Below, piece by piece: positions 17,570 to 25,590 of a DNA stretch of 64,000 nt (position 1 is the first letter of the stretch; the number at the start of each line of letters is the position of its first letter). The notes beneath the pieces were generated by a model. The model searched no databases. It saw only the letters and a program-made list of their open reading frames with translations, and was not told where the DNA came from. The translations under genes were made by a program, and so were the position numbers. The DNA is from Kitasatospora sp. CB01950 (GTDB lineage: Bacteria; Actinomycetota; Actinomycetes; Streptomycetales; Streptomycetaceae), in NCBI RefSeq assembly GCF_001905465.1, contig NZ_LISX01000002.1:743425-807424 (forward strand), read 5' to 3'.

Positions 17570-17974
17570 CTACGGGAGTTGGTAGTCGAGGTGGATGCGG
17601 TGGGTGCCGTCCTCGTCGATCACGATGCCGCCGGTGCCGGTGATGCCGGCCAGGTCCGCAGTGCCGCTGCCGGGGACGACGACGAAGTACTCGCCGTCGC
17701 GGCCGGTGCCCAGCGTGGTGGCGGAGTGCGCGAAGTTGAACGTCCCCTCGGCGTCGTGCAGGCGGCCCGCGAAGGACTCCATGGCGAGGTAGGTGCCGAC
17801 GCCGGCCGCCTGGTCGTAGGCGGCGGTGAACAGGGTGGTGGAGCGGCCCGCGATCTCGCCCTCGAACTGCTTGCGCATGGTGGCGACGCCGACCCCGGCG
17901 GCGGTCTCGATGTCGGCCGCCGGGACGGCGACAGGGGTGAACTCGGCGACGGTGAAGGTTCCTGATGCTCGCAT
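17570..17974 (-). CDS. DUF3224 domain protein
   Basis: A 134-residue beta-rich single domain beginning MRASGTFTVAEFTPV with the family's motif KQFEGEIAGRSTTLFTAAYD and a C-terminal strand HRIHLDYQLP. The function of DUF3224 is not established. ATG at 17974 has TAGCAT seven nt upstream (17982-17987), so it is likely transcribed leaderless from its own promoter even though the signal peptidase gene ends only 10 bp upstream. Confidence 0.82.
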   Translation of the reverse strand: MRASGTFTVAEFTPVAVPAADIETAAGVGVATMRKQFEGEIAGRSTTLFTAAYDQAAGVGTYLAMESFAGRLHDAEGTFNFAHSATTLGTGRDGEYFVVVPGSGTADLAGITGTGGIVIDEDGTHRIHLDYQLP

Positions 17975-17984
17975 GCGCGCGATG

Positions 17985-18731
17985 CTAGGGCCTGTCACCG
18001 ACAGCCGCGCCCTCGGCGGGGACGGCCGCCCAGGCCGGGTACTCGGTCGCCGCCGGGCGGCGCCGGCGGCGGGCCGCCAGGCCGAGGACGCCGGCCGCCA
18101 CCACGAGCAGCAGGCCGAGCAGGCCCACCGCGCCGATCACCCCCACGGTCCGGGCGGTGCCGGGCCGGTCGCGGGACTCCACCGTGGCCAGCGGGATCGG
18201 GCCCCACATCCGGGAGTCGATCGAGTTCGCACGCCAGTCGCCCAGCACGAACATCTCGCCGTCGGGAACGGTGGTGTCGAAGCAGCGGTAGCCGTTGACG
18301 CCCCCGCCATGCAGGTACGGCTCGTCGAGCGGCGCGCCGTTCAGCTGCACGGGCTGGTCGCCGCACTGGGAGACGTGGTCGCCACTGACGGCGATCACCC
18401 GCTTCAGGACGGAGATGGCCGGCTCGCCGGGCGCGACGGGGTGGTGCAGGATCACCACGTCCCCGCGCCGGACCTGCCCGGGCTCGACGGCGGTCACCAC
18501 GACGGCCGTACCGGCCGGGTAGGTGGGCCGCATCGATCCGGAGGAGATCACCACCCGCCGGGGCCCGAGGTGAATCCCGTACCCGATCCCGCCGGCCACC
18601 AGCACGATGCCCAGGACCCCCAGGATCAGCGCTGCCTTGCCGAGCTTGCCCCATCGCCGCATCTGCGTAACCGCCGCCTTGCCGAATGTACCGAACGAAC
18701 CGAACCTGCCGAACGCCCACACTGCTCGCAC
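17985..18731 (-). CDS. lepB: Type I signal peptidase
   Basis: Membrane serine protease that removes signal peptides. With GTG at 18731 it has 248 residues. One membrane helix lies near 33-52, the catalytic Ser is S66 (SSGSMRPT), the general base Lys is K110 (VLKRVIAV), the conserved box GDWRANSIDSR is present, and a second C-terminal helix lies near 198-225 before an Arg-rich tail. A promoter-like CTGACA-16-TAGAAT (the -10 at 18743-18748) sits so close to the GTG that translation might instead start at the ATG at 18662 (MRRWGKLGK). The first 23 residues are an odd Phe-Gly repeat. Neither start has a clear ribosome site. Confidence 0.88.
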   Translation of the reverse strand: MRAVWAFGRFGSFGTFGKAAVTQMRRWGKLGKAALILGVLGIVLVAGGIGYGIHLGPRRVVISSGSMRPTYPAGTAVVVTAVEPGQVRRGDVVILHHPVAPGEPAISVLKRVIAVSGDHVSQCGDQPVQLNGAPLDEPYLHGGGVNGYRCFDTTVPDGEMFVLGDWRANSIDSRMWGPIPLATVESRDRPGTARTVGVIGAVGLLGLLLVVAAGVLGLAARRRRRPAATEYPAWAAVPAEGAAVGDRP

Positions 18732-18901
18732 GGGCGTTCGGGATTCTAGCGACGGGCGACGGCCTGTCAGTCCGCCGTCCGAGCCTGCACCCGCCGCTGG
18801 TCGTCGGAGGCCTTGAACCGGAGTGCGACGTAGGCGGCGTGGCCGTCGCGGGCGAGGAACTCCGGGTCGCCGGCACCCGGACGTCGGCTAGGGTCGCGCC
18901 C

Positions 18902-19552
18902 ATGGCACAGGAACACGGGGGGCGTCGGACGGTGGTCACGGCGGCGGATGTCGAGCGGGCGGTGGGCCTCGCGGTCGCGGCGCTGGCGGAGGCGCCGGAC
19001 GCCGACTGGGGAGTCCCGGCCGGGGGGTTGGCCTGGGACTGCTGGGAGACCCTGGAGCACACGGCGGACGCGCTGTTCAGCTACGCGGCCCAACTCGCGC
19101 CCGCCCGGCCCCCGTTGGACGGGTATGTGCCGCTGCGCTGGCAGCGCGACCGCCCGGAGGGGCCGGCCAGTGTGGTGTTCGTCGACCGCGCCGTCGGACC
19201 GGCGGGCCTGTTGCAGACACTGGAGGCCGGCGGCGGACTGCTGGCGGCCGTCGTCCGGACGGCGGCTCCGCAGGCCCGCGCGTTCCACTCCTACGGGGTG
19301 TCGGACCCGGAGGGGTTCGCCGCGATGGGCGTGGTGGAGACCCTGGTGCACACCCACGACGCGACCTCCGGCCTCGGCCTGCCCTGGGCCCCGCCCGCCG
19401 ACCTGTGCGACCGCGCCCTGACCCGCCTGTTCCCCGAGTCCCCCGACCACACCGAGCGGTGGCCCACCCTCCTCTGGGCCACCGGCCGCGCCGAACTGCC
19501 CGAACACGGCCGCCGCACCTTCGCCCGCTGGCACAGCGAGCCACTGCCCTGA
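18902..19552 (+). CDS. Mycothiol-dependent maleylpyruvate-isomerase-like (DinB-fold) protein
   Basis: A 216-residue four-helix-bundle protein of the actinobacterial maleylpyruvate isomerase / DinB_2 group. Likely metal-binding histidines occur in LEHTADALFSY and in ETLVHTHDATSGLGL. Many family members use mycothiol or are of unknown function. ATG at 18902 is preceded at exactly seven nt by TAGGGT (18889-18894), so the mRNA is probably leaderless. The gene converges with cutA. Confidence 0.8.
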   Translation: MAQEHGGRRTVVTAADVERAVGLAVAALAEAPDADWGVPAGGLAWDCWETLEHTADALFSYAAQLAPARPPLDGYVPLRWQRDRPEGPASVVFVDRAVGPAGLLQTLEAGGGLLAAVVRTAAPQARAFHSYGVSDPEGFAAMGVVETLVHTHDATSGLGLPWAPPADLCDRALTRLFPESPDHTERWPTLLWATGRAELPEHGRRTFARWHSEPLP

Positions 19553-19664
19553 CGGCCAGGACCAACCGGGAGCCGCGGTGCACCGAGAAAACGGCGAAGG
19601 TTGGAACGCGCCTCGATCCGACGCACCCGGTACGGGGGTCGCGGAAGTGCAGGCCGCGAGCGGG

Positions 19665-19991
19665 TTATCGGGCCGCGGTCTCCGCGCTCAGCCAGGCCAG
19701 GTAGCCGGACGCCCCGGCGGTGATCGGCACCGCGATCACCTCCGGGGTGTCGTACGGGTGCAACTCGACGATCCGGTCGGCGAGTTGTTCCGCGAGGGAG
19801 GCTCTGGTCTTGAGGTCGACGCGCCATTCGGCGGTGTCCTGGACCTCGCCGTCCCACCAGTACACGGAGCGGACGGCGTGGACCTGGGCGCAGGCGGCGA
19901 GGCGCTCGGAGACCAGGGTGGCGGCGAGGGCGCGAGCGGCGTCCTCGTCGTCGTGGGTGGTGGTGACCACCAGGTGCTGGGGCTCGGTCAT
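19665..19991 (-). CDS. cutA: Divalent-cation tolerance protein CutA
   Basis: A 108-residue CutA1/PII-like trimeric protein beginning MTEPQHLVVTTTHDDEDAAR. It has the family motifs LAACAQVHAVRSVYWWDGEVQD and the C-terminal HPYDTPEVIAVPI. It has been linked to copper tolerance, but its molecular role is unsettled. ATG at 19991 has TAGGCT six nt upstream (19998-20003), another leaderless-type start. Confidence 0.93.
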   Translation of the reverse strand: MTEPQHLVVTTTHDDEDAARALAATLVSERLAACAQVHAVRSVYWWDGEVQDTAEWRVDLKTRASLAEQLADRIVELHPYDTPEVIAVPITAGASGYLAWLSAETAAR

Positions 19992-20090
19992 GGGCCGAGC
20001 CTACGGGGGTCGAGGAGGGAGGCACTGGGTTGCTTCGGGTGGGAAGCGCCGAGAGTCCCGGGCGGTGTCGCCCGGTGTCCCGGCGGTGGT

Positions 20091-20135
20091 GCGCCGTGGC
20101 GGCCCGGGCACCCCGCGCTCGGGCCGCCACGGCGC
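20091..20135. terminator. Strong stem-loop between cutA and the dioxygenase gene
   Basis: A perfect 16-bp stem, GCGCCGTGGCGGCCCG (20091-20106) with CGGGCCGCCACGGCGC (20120-20135) and a 13-nt loop. It probably insulates cutA from the upstream dioxygenase transcript. The rest of the gap 20004-20248 shows no gene. Confidence 0.6.
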
Positions 20136-20248
20136 TTGACGGTTGACGGCCGCACCCCCGGTTTTCCCCTCCCGGGTGTGGGGCCGTGCCGCCGCTTCGG
20201 ATGGCTCGTCACCGTCCGGCGGGCCGGAGCCCGCCGTCGGGCGAGTGG

Positions 20249-20291
20249 CGCCGCTGACCGCGCCGCGTGGGGGTGGGCGCGGTCAGCGGCG
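20249..20291 (-). terminator. Stem-loop overlapping the dioxygenase stop codon
   Basis: Perfect 16-bp arms CGCCGCTGACCGCGCC (20249-20264) and GGCGCGGTCAGCGGCG (20276-20291). The second arm contains the stop codon of the dioxygenase gene (20283-20285). Confidence 0.65.
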
Positions 20292-21140
20292 GGACCAGAG
20301 GGCGGGAACGTTCGGGGGCTCCCAGCCGGCGAAGGCGGTGTGCGCCTGGATGCAGACGTAGGTGACGCCGTTGTAGGTGACCTGGTCGCCGGCCTTGTAG
20401 CTGGTGCCGACCTGCCAGGTGGTGGTGCCGCCCGGGGAGGAACTCGGGCTCGGGCTGGGCGAGTTGCCGGTCGGGCTGCTGCTCGGCTTCGGCGTGCCGT
20501 TGACGTTGAGCACGAAGTCGAAGCTCGCCTGGCTGCCGTTGCCGACCTGGCGGACCGTCATCACCAGCTTCGGGTCGAAGATGGAGTCGGTGGCGTTGCG
20601 CGGCTCGTTCGGGAAGTACAGCTGCGTGGTCAGGATCGACTGCCCGGGGGCCTGCACCTTGACGTGGATGTGCCGGGTGCGGCCCGGGTAGAGGCCCGGG
20701 ATGATCGTGGTCAGCGTGTACGCGCCGTTGGCGTCGCTGAACTGGTGGCCGCGGAAGGTGTAGCCGCTGTTGTCGTAGTTGCCGTTGGTGTCGGCCTGCC
20801 AGAAGTCCAGCAGCGCACCGGAGATGGGGGCGCAGTTGCGGCCGAACACGTAGCCGCTGACGGTCAGCGGGGTGCCCTGGGTGCCCGGGGTGACCAGGTT
20901 GGTGCGCAGCGGGGAGCCGGGCTTGAAGTAGGGGCCTTCGATCTGCGCGTCGGTGGGCGCGTCGCCGTCGTGGCAGTCCGGCGTGAGCGGGACGGACGTG
21001 CCGCCGGCCGCGGCGGTGTCGCGGGCCAGGGCGGTGCCGCCGCCGATCAGCACCGGGACGGCGCCGGCCAGGGCTGCGGCCTTGAGCAGACTCTTCCGGC
21101 TGATCTGCCGGTCGCCCAGGGGGTTGTGGGGGGTGGACAT
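20283..21140 (-). CDS. Exported intradiol ring-cleavage dioxygenase with C-terminal carbohydrate-binding module
   Basis: A 285-residue protein in three parts. An N-terminal export signal (RKSLLKAAALAGA near 15-27, Tat-like but with RK instead of RR) comes first. The intradiol dioxygenase domain (about 55-215) has Fe(III) ligands Y71, Y151, H157 and H159. A Ser/Pro/Gly-rich linker (about 218-237) leads to a CBM5/12-like module (about 240-285) with conserved Trp and Tyr (TWQVGTSYKAGDQVTYNG). Streptomyces enzymes of this architecture are known that cleave lignin-derived catechols extracellularly while bound to polysaccharide. The catechol substrate here is unknown. ATG at 21140 follows ACGGAGAGCC. 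Confidence 0.88.
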   Translation of the reverse strand: MSTPHNPLGDRQISRKSLLKAAALAGAVPVLIGGGTALARDTAAAGGTSVPLTPDCHDGDAPTDAQIEGPYFKPGSPLRTNLVTPGTQGTPLTVSGYVFGRNCAPISGALLDFWQADTNGNYDNSGYTFRGHQFSDANGAYTLTTIIPGLYPGRTRHIHVKVQAPGQSILTTQLYFPNEPRNATDSIFDPKLVMTVRQVGNGSQASFDFVLNVNGTPKPSSSPTGNSPSPSPSSSPGGTTTWQVGTSYKAGDQVTYNGVTYVCIQAHTAFAGWEPPNVPALWSRR

Positions 21141-21348
21141 GGCTCTCCGTTCGGCTGCTTCGTCGGACGCCGCACGCCCGGATCCCGTGGTTGGGACATG
21201 ACACCTGGAGAGGTCGGGTGCCCCCGTGCGGCGCGCTGTGGGGTTCCTCAGACGCTAGGCCCTGCCGGGCGGGCCGTCGATGGACGGGGGCCGCCGGACG
21301 TGGTGCATTCCTCAGCCGAGCTTTACCCGCCGTTGACGCTCCGCCCCT

Positions 21349-22218
21349 TCATCCCACGCGCTCACGGAACTGCCCCGGGGTGCGGCCGACTTCGCGGCGA
21401 AAGAAGCGGCAGAAGTACGCCGGATCGGAGAATCCGGCCGCCACGGCTACCTGACGGATCGTCATATCCGTGGTGGCGAGCAGGCGTTTGGCCTCCAGGG
21501 TCTGCTGCTCGCGGATCAGCCGGGCCGGGGTGCGGCCGGTGGCCTCCTTCACCACCTCGTGCAAGTAGCCTGCGGAGACGCCGAGTTCGCGGGCCAGCGC
21601 GAGCACCGAGCGGTCGGCGCGGTCGGCCTCGGCGATCAGTCGGGCGAACCGGTCCACCAGCGGATGCACCGCCGGACGCGGCGCGGCCGCCGCCTCCCCG
21701 CCCTCGCCCTGCCGGGCCGCCCGCAGCGCCCGCACCAGCAGCACGTGCAGCAGCGCCTGCAGCACGCCCAGCCCGCCGTCCAGGCCGGCCTGGTACTCGG
21801 CGGTCAACTCCGTGAGCAGCCGGGAGAGTTCGCCGTGCCCCTGGCGCGACGGCCGGGACACCGCGGTGCCGGCCAGGGCGCGCAGCAGGGCGAGGTCCTC
21901 CGGGTGGCGGTGCAGGAAGTCCTCGTTGAACAGCAGTACCCAGCCGTCGAGTTGGCGCGCCCGCGCCCAGTGGTGCACCTGCCCGGGCAGCACCACGTAC
22001 AGCGCCGGCGGTTCGATCCGGTACTCCGCGAGGTCGACGACGTGCGTCCCGCTCCCCTTGGTCACGTAGATCATTTCGTAGAACGAGTGCCGATGCGGGA
22101 AGTCCGCCCGGGACAGTGGCCCGATGGAGTCGAAGCTGCCGGCGGCGAACGGCAGCAACCCCGGGTCCGGGACGTCCAGGTCGTGCAGTTCCAGGCCGGC
22201 GGGCGGTCGGAGCGTCAT
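21349..22218 (-). CDS. AraC-family transcriptional regulator
   Basis: A 289-residue regulator: an N-terminal cupin-like ligand domain (HRHSFYEMIYVTKGSGTHVVD near 44-64) and a C-terminal double HTH (about 190-288) with ALARELGVSAGYLHEVVKE and the AraC signature IRQVAVAAGFSDPAYFCRFFRR. ATG at 22218 (MTLRPPAGLELHD) is chosen because the conserved domain begins there; upstream extensions are unsupported. It lies upstream of the dioxygenase on the same strand and divergent from the GT-C type gene. It could regulate either. Confidence 0.87.
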   Translation of the reverse strand: MTLRPPAGLELHDLDVPDPGLLPFAAGSFDSIGPLSRADFPHRHSFYEMIYVTKGSGTHVVDLAEYRIEPPALYVVLPGQVHHWARARQLDGWVLLFNEDFLHRHPEDLALLRALAGTAVSRPSRQGHGELSRLLTELTAEYQAGLDGGLGVLQALLHVLLVRALRAARQGEGGEAAAAPRPAVHPLVDRFARLIAEADRADRSVLALARELGVSAGYLHEVVKEATGRTPARLIREQQTLEAKRLLATTDMTIRQVAVAAGFSDPAYFCRFFRREVGRTPGQFRERVG

Positions 22219-22369
22219 GCGCGCCAGTGTGCGCGGACTCCCCGCCCACCGTCCAGTGGTCCAGACCAAGGGTGGGTGGTGGCACCCGGCCCGGGGTAGG
22301 GAAAAGTCGACCACCAGGTCTCGACCTGGGCCCGCTGACGTCGGCCTCCCCGCCGACTGGAATGGACGG

Positions 22370-23599
22370 GTGTCCACCACTCCCCTTCAGCTCCTCTCCC
22401 GCCAGCGCTGGTTGTGGCCCGCCGGCTGGCTGCTCTGCGCCGGCTGGGCGGCGGCGTTTCCGCTGCTCTCGCCGCTCGGGCCGCACCGCGACTGGGGCGT
22501 CGTCGCCGCGTTCGGCTACCTGCTCGCCGCGGCTCTCTCGTGGCACCGCAACGGCCGGCTGCCCTCCGCCCTCGTCGCGCTGGTCGCGTCCGGGCTGCTC
22601 CCGCTCGCCCACGCCGTCCTGACCGGCGAGGGCCAGAGCGAGGTCACCGTCATCGGCCGCGCCGGCACCGCGCTGCTGGCCCACGGCTCCCCGTACCTCG
22701 CCGCCCCCGCCTCCGTCCTGGAGCTCACCCCCTACCTCCCGGCCATGGCCGCCTTCGGACTGCCCCGCGCCCTGCTCGGCCCGCACGCCGCCCTGGGCGA
22801 CCCCCGACTGTGGTGCGCGGCGACGTTCCTGGCGACGGCGGGCGGCACCTGGCGGGTGCTGCGCCGGGGCGGACGCTCCGCACCGCACCGCACTCGGTCG
22901 CAGGCGTCGTGCGCCCTGGCGCTGGTGGCCTCGCCGGTGGTGGCGTTGCCGTTGGCGGTGAGCGGGGTCGATCTGCCGATGACCGGGCTGCTGTGTCTGG
23001 CGCTCGCGCTCGCCTCGCGGCGGCAGGCGGGCGGGGCCGGGCTGGCGCTGGCGGTGGCGTGTGCCATCAAGTGGACGGCGTGGCCGGCCGTTCCGGTGGC
23101 GGTGGCGTTGCTGGCGGCGGTGGCCGGTCGGCGGGCGGCGTGGCGGTGCGCCGGGGTCGCGGTGACGGTGGCGACCGCACTGATCGCCCCCTGGCTGGTG
23201 CTGGCGCCCGGGCCGATGCTGCGTCAGGTGTTCGCGTTCCCGCTCGGCCTCGGCGAGTGGCGGACGCCTGCGGCGAGCCCGCTCCCGGGCCGCCTGCTCA
23301 CCCAACTCGTCCCCGGCGGCTGGTGGTTGGCCCTCGCCCTGCTGCTGTTCGGCGGGGCCGCGGTCGCGGTGTCGCTGGTCCGACGCCCGCCCCTGGACGC
23401 GGTCGCGGCGGCCGACCGCCTCGCGGTCGGGCTGGCCCTGGCGTTCCTGCTCGCACCGGCCGGCCGCTTCGGCTACCTGGCGCTGCCCGCGTTCCTGGCC
23501 GTCTTCACCCGCCTGCTCGCCGACCGGACGCGACCACCGGCTGCCACCGGCCACCCCTCCCCCACGGCACCCCGACCCGCCGCCGCGCTGGCCTCCTGA
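22370..23599 (+). CDS. GT87/DUF2029-like polytopic glycosyltransferase
   Basis: A 409-residue membrane protein with about ten hydrophobic segments, including SALVALVASGLLPLAHAV and GLALAVACAIKWTAWPAVPV. The AIKWTAWP pattern and overall topology resemble GT-C fold alpha-mannosyltransferases that use polyprenyl-phosphate-mannose in actinobacteria. GTG at 22370 is preferred, since upstream sequence in frame looks non-coding. The next gene on the strand is a GT4 mannosyltransferase-like enzyme, so both may act on one envelope glycan or glycolipid. The 123-bp spacer (23600-23722) shows no terminator. Confidence 0.7.
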   Translation: MSTTPLQLLSRQRWLWPAGWLLCAGWAAAFPLLSPLGPHRDWGVVAAFGYLLAAALSWHRNGRLPSALVALVASGLLPLAHAVLTGEGQSEVTVIGRAGTALLAHGSPYLAAPASVLELTPYLPAMAAFGLPRALLGPHAALGDPRLWCAATFLATAGGTWRVLRRGGRSAPHRTRSQASCALALVASPVVALPLAVSGVDLPMTGLLCLALALASRRQAGGAGLALAVACAIKWTAWPAVPVAVALLAAVAGRRAAWRCAGVAVTVATALIAPWLVLAPGPMLRQVFAFPLGLGEWRTPAASPLPGRLLTQLVPGGWWLALALLLFGGAAVAVSLVRRPPLDAVAAADRLAVGLALAFLLAPAGRFGYLALPAFLAVFTRLLADRTRPPAATGHPSPTAPRPAAALAS

Positions 23600-23722
23600 C
23601 CGTCCGCCGTCTCACGTTCGGGCCGACCCCGGTGTTCCTGCCCGCGCCCCTGGCCGCCCTCACCCGCCTGGCCGCCGACGCGGCCACCCCCCCTGACCAT
23701 CACCCGAACTGCGAGGCGCACC

Positions 23723-24898
23723 ATGGCCACCACCCTCATCGTCACCAACGACTTCCCACCCCGGCAGGGCGGCATCGAGACCTTCGTCCACGCGATGGCC
23801 GTCCGGGTCCCGGACCATGACGTGGTCGTCTACACCTCCGCCGAACCGGAGGCGGCCGCGTTCGACGCGACGCTGCCGTTCCCGGTGGTCCGCGACCCGT
23901 CGCGGCTCCTGCTGCCCACCCGCAGGGTGACCCGGCGGGCGGTCGAACTCGCCCGGGCGCACGGCTGCGACCGGGTGTGGTTCGGGGCGGCCGCGCCGCT
24001 CGCGGCGATGGCACCGGCCCTGCGGCGCGACGGGGGCGTGGATCGGCTGGTCGCCACCACGCACGGGCACGAGATCTGGTGGGCCCGGACGCCCGGCGCC
24101 CGGAGCGTGCTCCGACGGATCGGCGCCCACTGCGACGTGGTCACCTACCTCGGCGAGTACACCCGGCGGCGGATCGGCCCCGCGCTCGGGCCGGGGGCCA
24201 CGCTGTCCCGGCTGGTCCCGGGCGTCGACCCGTCGCTGTTCCGCCCCTCGGCGACCGCGCGCCGGGCCGTTCGGGAGCAATTCGGCCTGGGGAACGCGCC
24301 GTTGATCCTCTGCGTGGCCCGCCTGGTGCCGCGCAAGGGCCAGGACATGCTGATCCGCGCCCTCCCGGCGATCCGTCGCCGCGTCCCGGGCGCCACCCTG
24401 CTGCTGGTCGGCCGGGGCCCCGACGAGACCCGCCTGCGCGGGCTGGCCGCACGCCACGCCCCGGGCGCGGTCGTCTTCGCGGGCGGCCACGACCACGCCG
24501 CCACCGCCCCCTTCTACGCGGCGGCCGACGTCTTCGCCATGCCCTGCCGCACCCGCCGCGCGGGCCTGGAGGCAGAGGGCCTCGGCATCGTCTACCTCGA
24601 AGCCTCCGCCACCGAACTCCCCGTGGTGGCAGGCCGATCAGGCGGCGCCCCGGACGCCGTCCTCCCCCACCGCACCGGAGCCGTGGTCGACGGCCGCGAC
24701 CCCGCCGCGGTCGCCGACGCCGTCTCCTCCTACCTCGAAGACCCGCCCCACGCCCGGGAGTTCGGCCGCACCGGCCGCCACTGGGTCCACCAGGAGTGGA
24801 CCTGGGACGCCTCCGCCGCCCACCTCAACGCCCTCCTCGCCGGGACGTCGTACCCGGCCCCGCAGGAACCTCGGCCGGACCGCCCCGGCGTGAAGTAG
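23723..24898 (+). CDS. GT4 family glycosyltransferase, PimB'-like
   Basis: A 391-residue GT-B retaining glycosyltransferase. The N-terminus MATTLIVTNDFPPRQGGIET with a glycine-rich acceptor loop, THGHEIWW near 113-120 and the C-terminal donor-site pattern RTRRAGLEAEGLGIVYLEAS are those of PimB'-type GDP-mannose-dependent alpha-mannosyltransferases of phosphatidylinositol mannoside synthesis. The exact acceptor is inferred. ATG at 23723 follows GCGAGGCGCACC. The gene converges closely with the two-component system. Confidence 0.82.
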   Translation: MATTLIVTNDFPPRQGGIETFVHAMAVRVPDHDVVVYTSAEPEAAAFDATLPFPVVRDPSRLLLPTRRVTRRAVELARAHGCDRVWFGAAAPLAAMAPALRRDGGVDRLVATTHGHEIWWARTPGARSVLRRIGAHCDVVTYLGEYTRRRIGPALGPGATLSRLVPGVDPSLFRPSATARRAVREQFGLGNAPLILCVARLVPRKGQDMLIRALPAIRRRVPGATLLLVGRGPDETRLRGLAARHAPGAVVFAGGHDHAATAPFYAAADVFAMPCRTRRAGLEAEGLGIVYLEASATELPVVAGRSGGAPDAVLPHRTGAVVDGRDPAAVADAVSSYLEDPPHAREFGRTGRHWVHQEWTWDASAAHLNALLAGTSYPAPQEPRPDRPGVK

Positions 24899-24918
24899 TC
24901 GCGAGACCGCCGTGCTCC

Positions 24919-25590
24919 TCAGGACGGGTCGGCGGTGGCGTGGTCGCGGTAGGCGAGGACGGCGAGGACGCGGCGGTTGCCCTCGGTGGGGTCGAGGTTG
25001 AGCTTCATGAAGATGTTGCCGGCGTGTTTGACGACGGAGGCTTCGGTGACGGTGAGGCGGTGGGCGATGGTCTGGTTGTTGAAGCCTTCGGCCATCAGGG
25101 CGAGGACTTCGTGTTCGCGGGGGGTGAGGCGGCGCAGCGGGTCGTCGGCGGTGCGGTGGGCGAGCAGGATGCGGACGACTTCGGGGTCGATGACGGTCTG
25201 CCCGGCGGCGACGCGTTCGAGGGCGTCGGTGAAGTCGGCGACGTCCATGACGCGGTCCTTGAGCAGGTAGCCGAGGCCGCCGCGGTCGGCGGTGGACGCG
25301 CCGAGCAGGCGGGTCGCGTAGGCGGTGGCGACGTACTGGGAGAGGACCAGGACGGGCAGGCCGGGGTGGCGTTCGCGCAGGTGGAGCGCGGCGCGCAGGC
25401 CCTCGTCGCGGTGTTCGGGGGGCATCCGGACGTCGGTGACGACCACGTCGGGGCGGTCCTCGTCGACGGCCCGGATCAGTTGCTCGGCGTCGCCGACGGA
25501 GGCGATGACGCGGTGGCCGAGCCGGGTGAGGAGTTCGGCGAGGCCGGCCCGGAGCAGCACGGCGTCCTCGGCGATCACGATCCGGAGCAC
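24919..25590 (-). CDS. NarL/LuxR-type response regulator
   Basis: A 223-residue protein: receiver domain 1-120 with phospho-acceptor D53 (VVVTDVRMP), acidic pocket near E8/D9 and LKDR near 110, then a LuxR-type HTH at about 150-200 (LTPREHEVLALMAEGFNNQTIA). The start is GTG at 25590. It overlaps the 3' end of the kinase gene by 16 nt, so it is translated from the same mRNA. Regulon unknown. Confidence 0.92.
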   Translation of the reverse strand: MLRIVIAEDAVLLRAGLAELLTRLGHRVIASVGDAEQLIRAVDEDRPDVVVTDVRMPPEHRDEGLRAALHLRERHPGLPVLVLSQYVATAYATRLLGASTADRGGLGYLLKDRVMDVADFTDALERVAAGQTVIDPEVVRILLAHRTADDPLRRLTPREHEVLALMAEGFNNQTIAHRLTVTEASVVKHAGNIFMKLNLDPTEGNRRVLAVLAYRDHATADPS

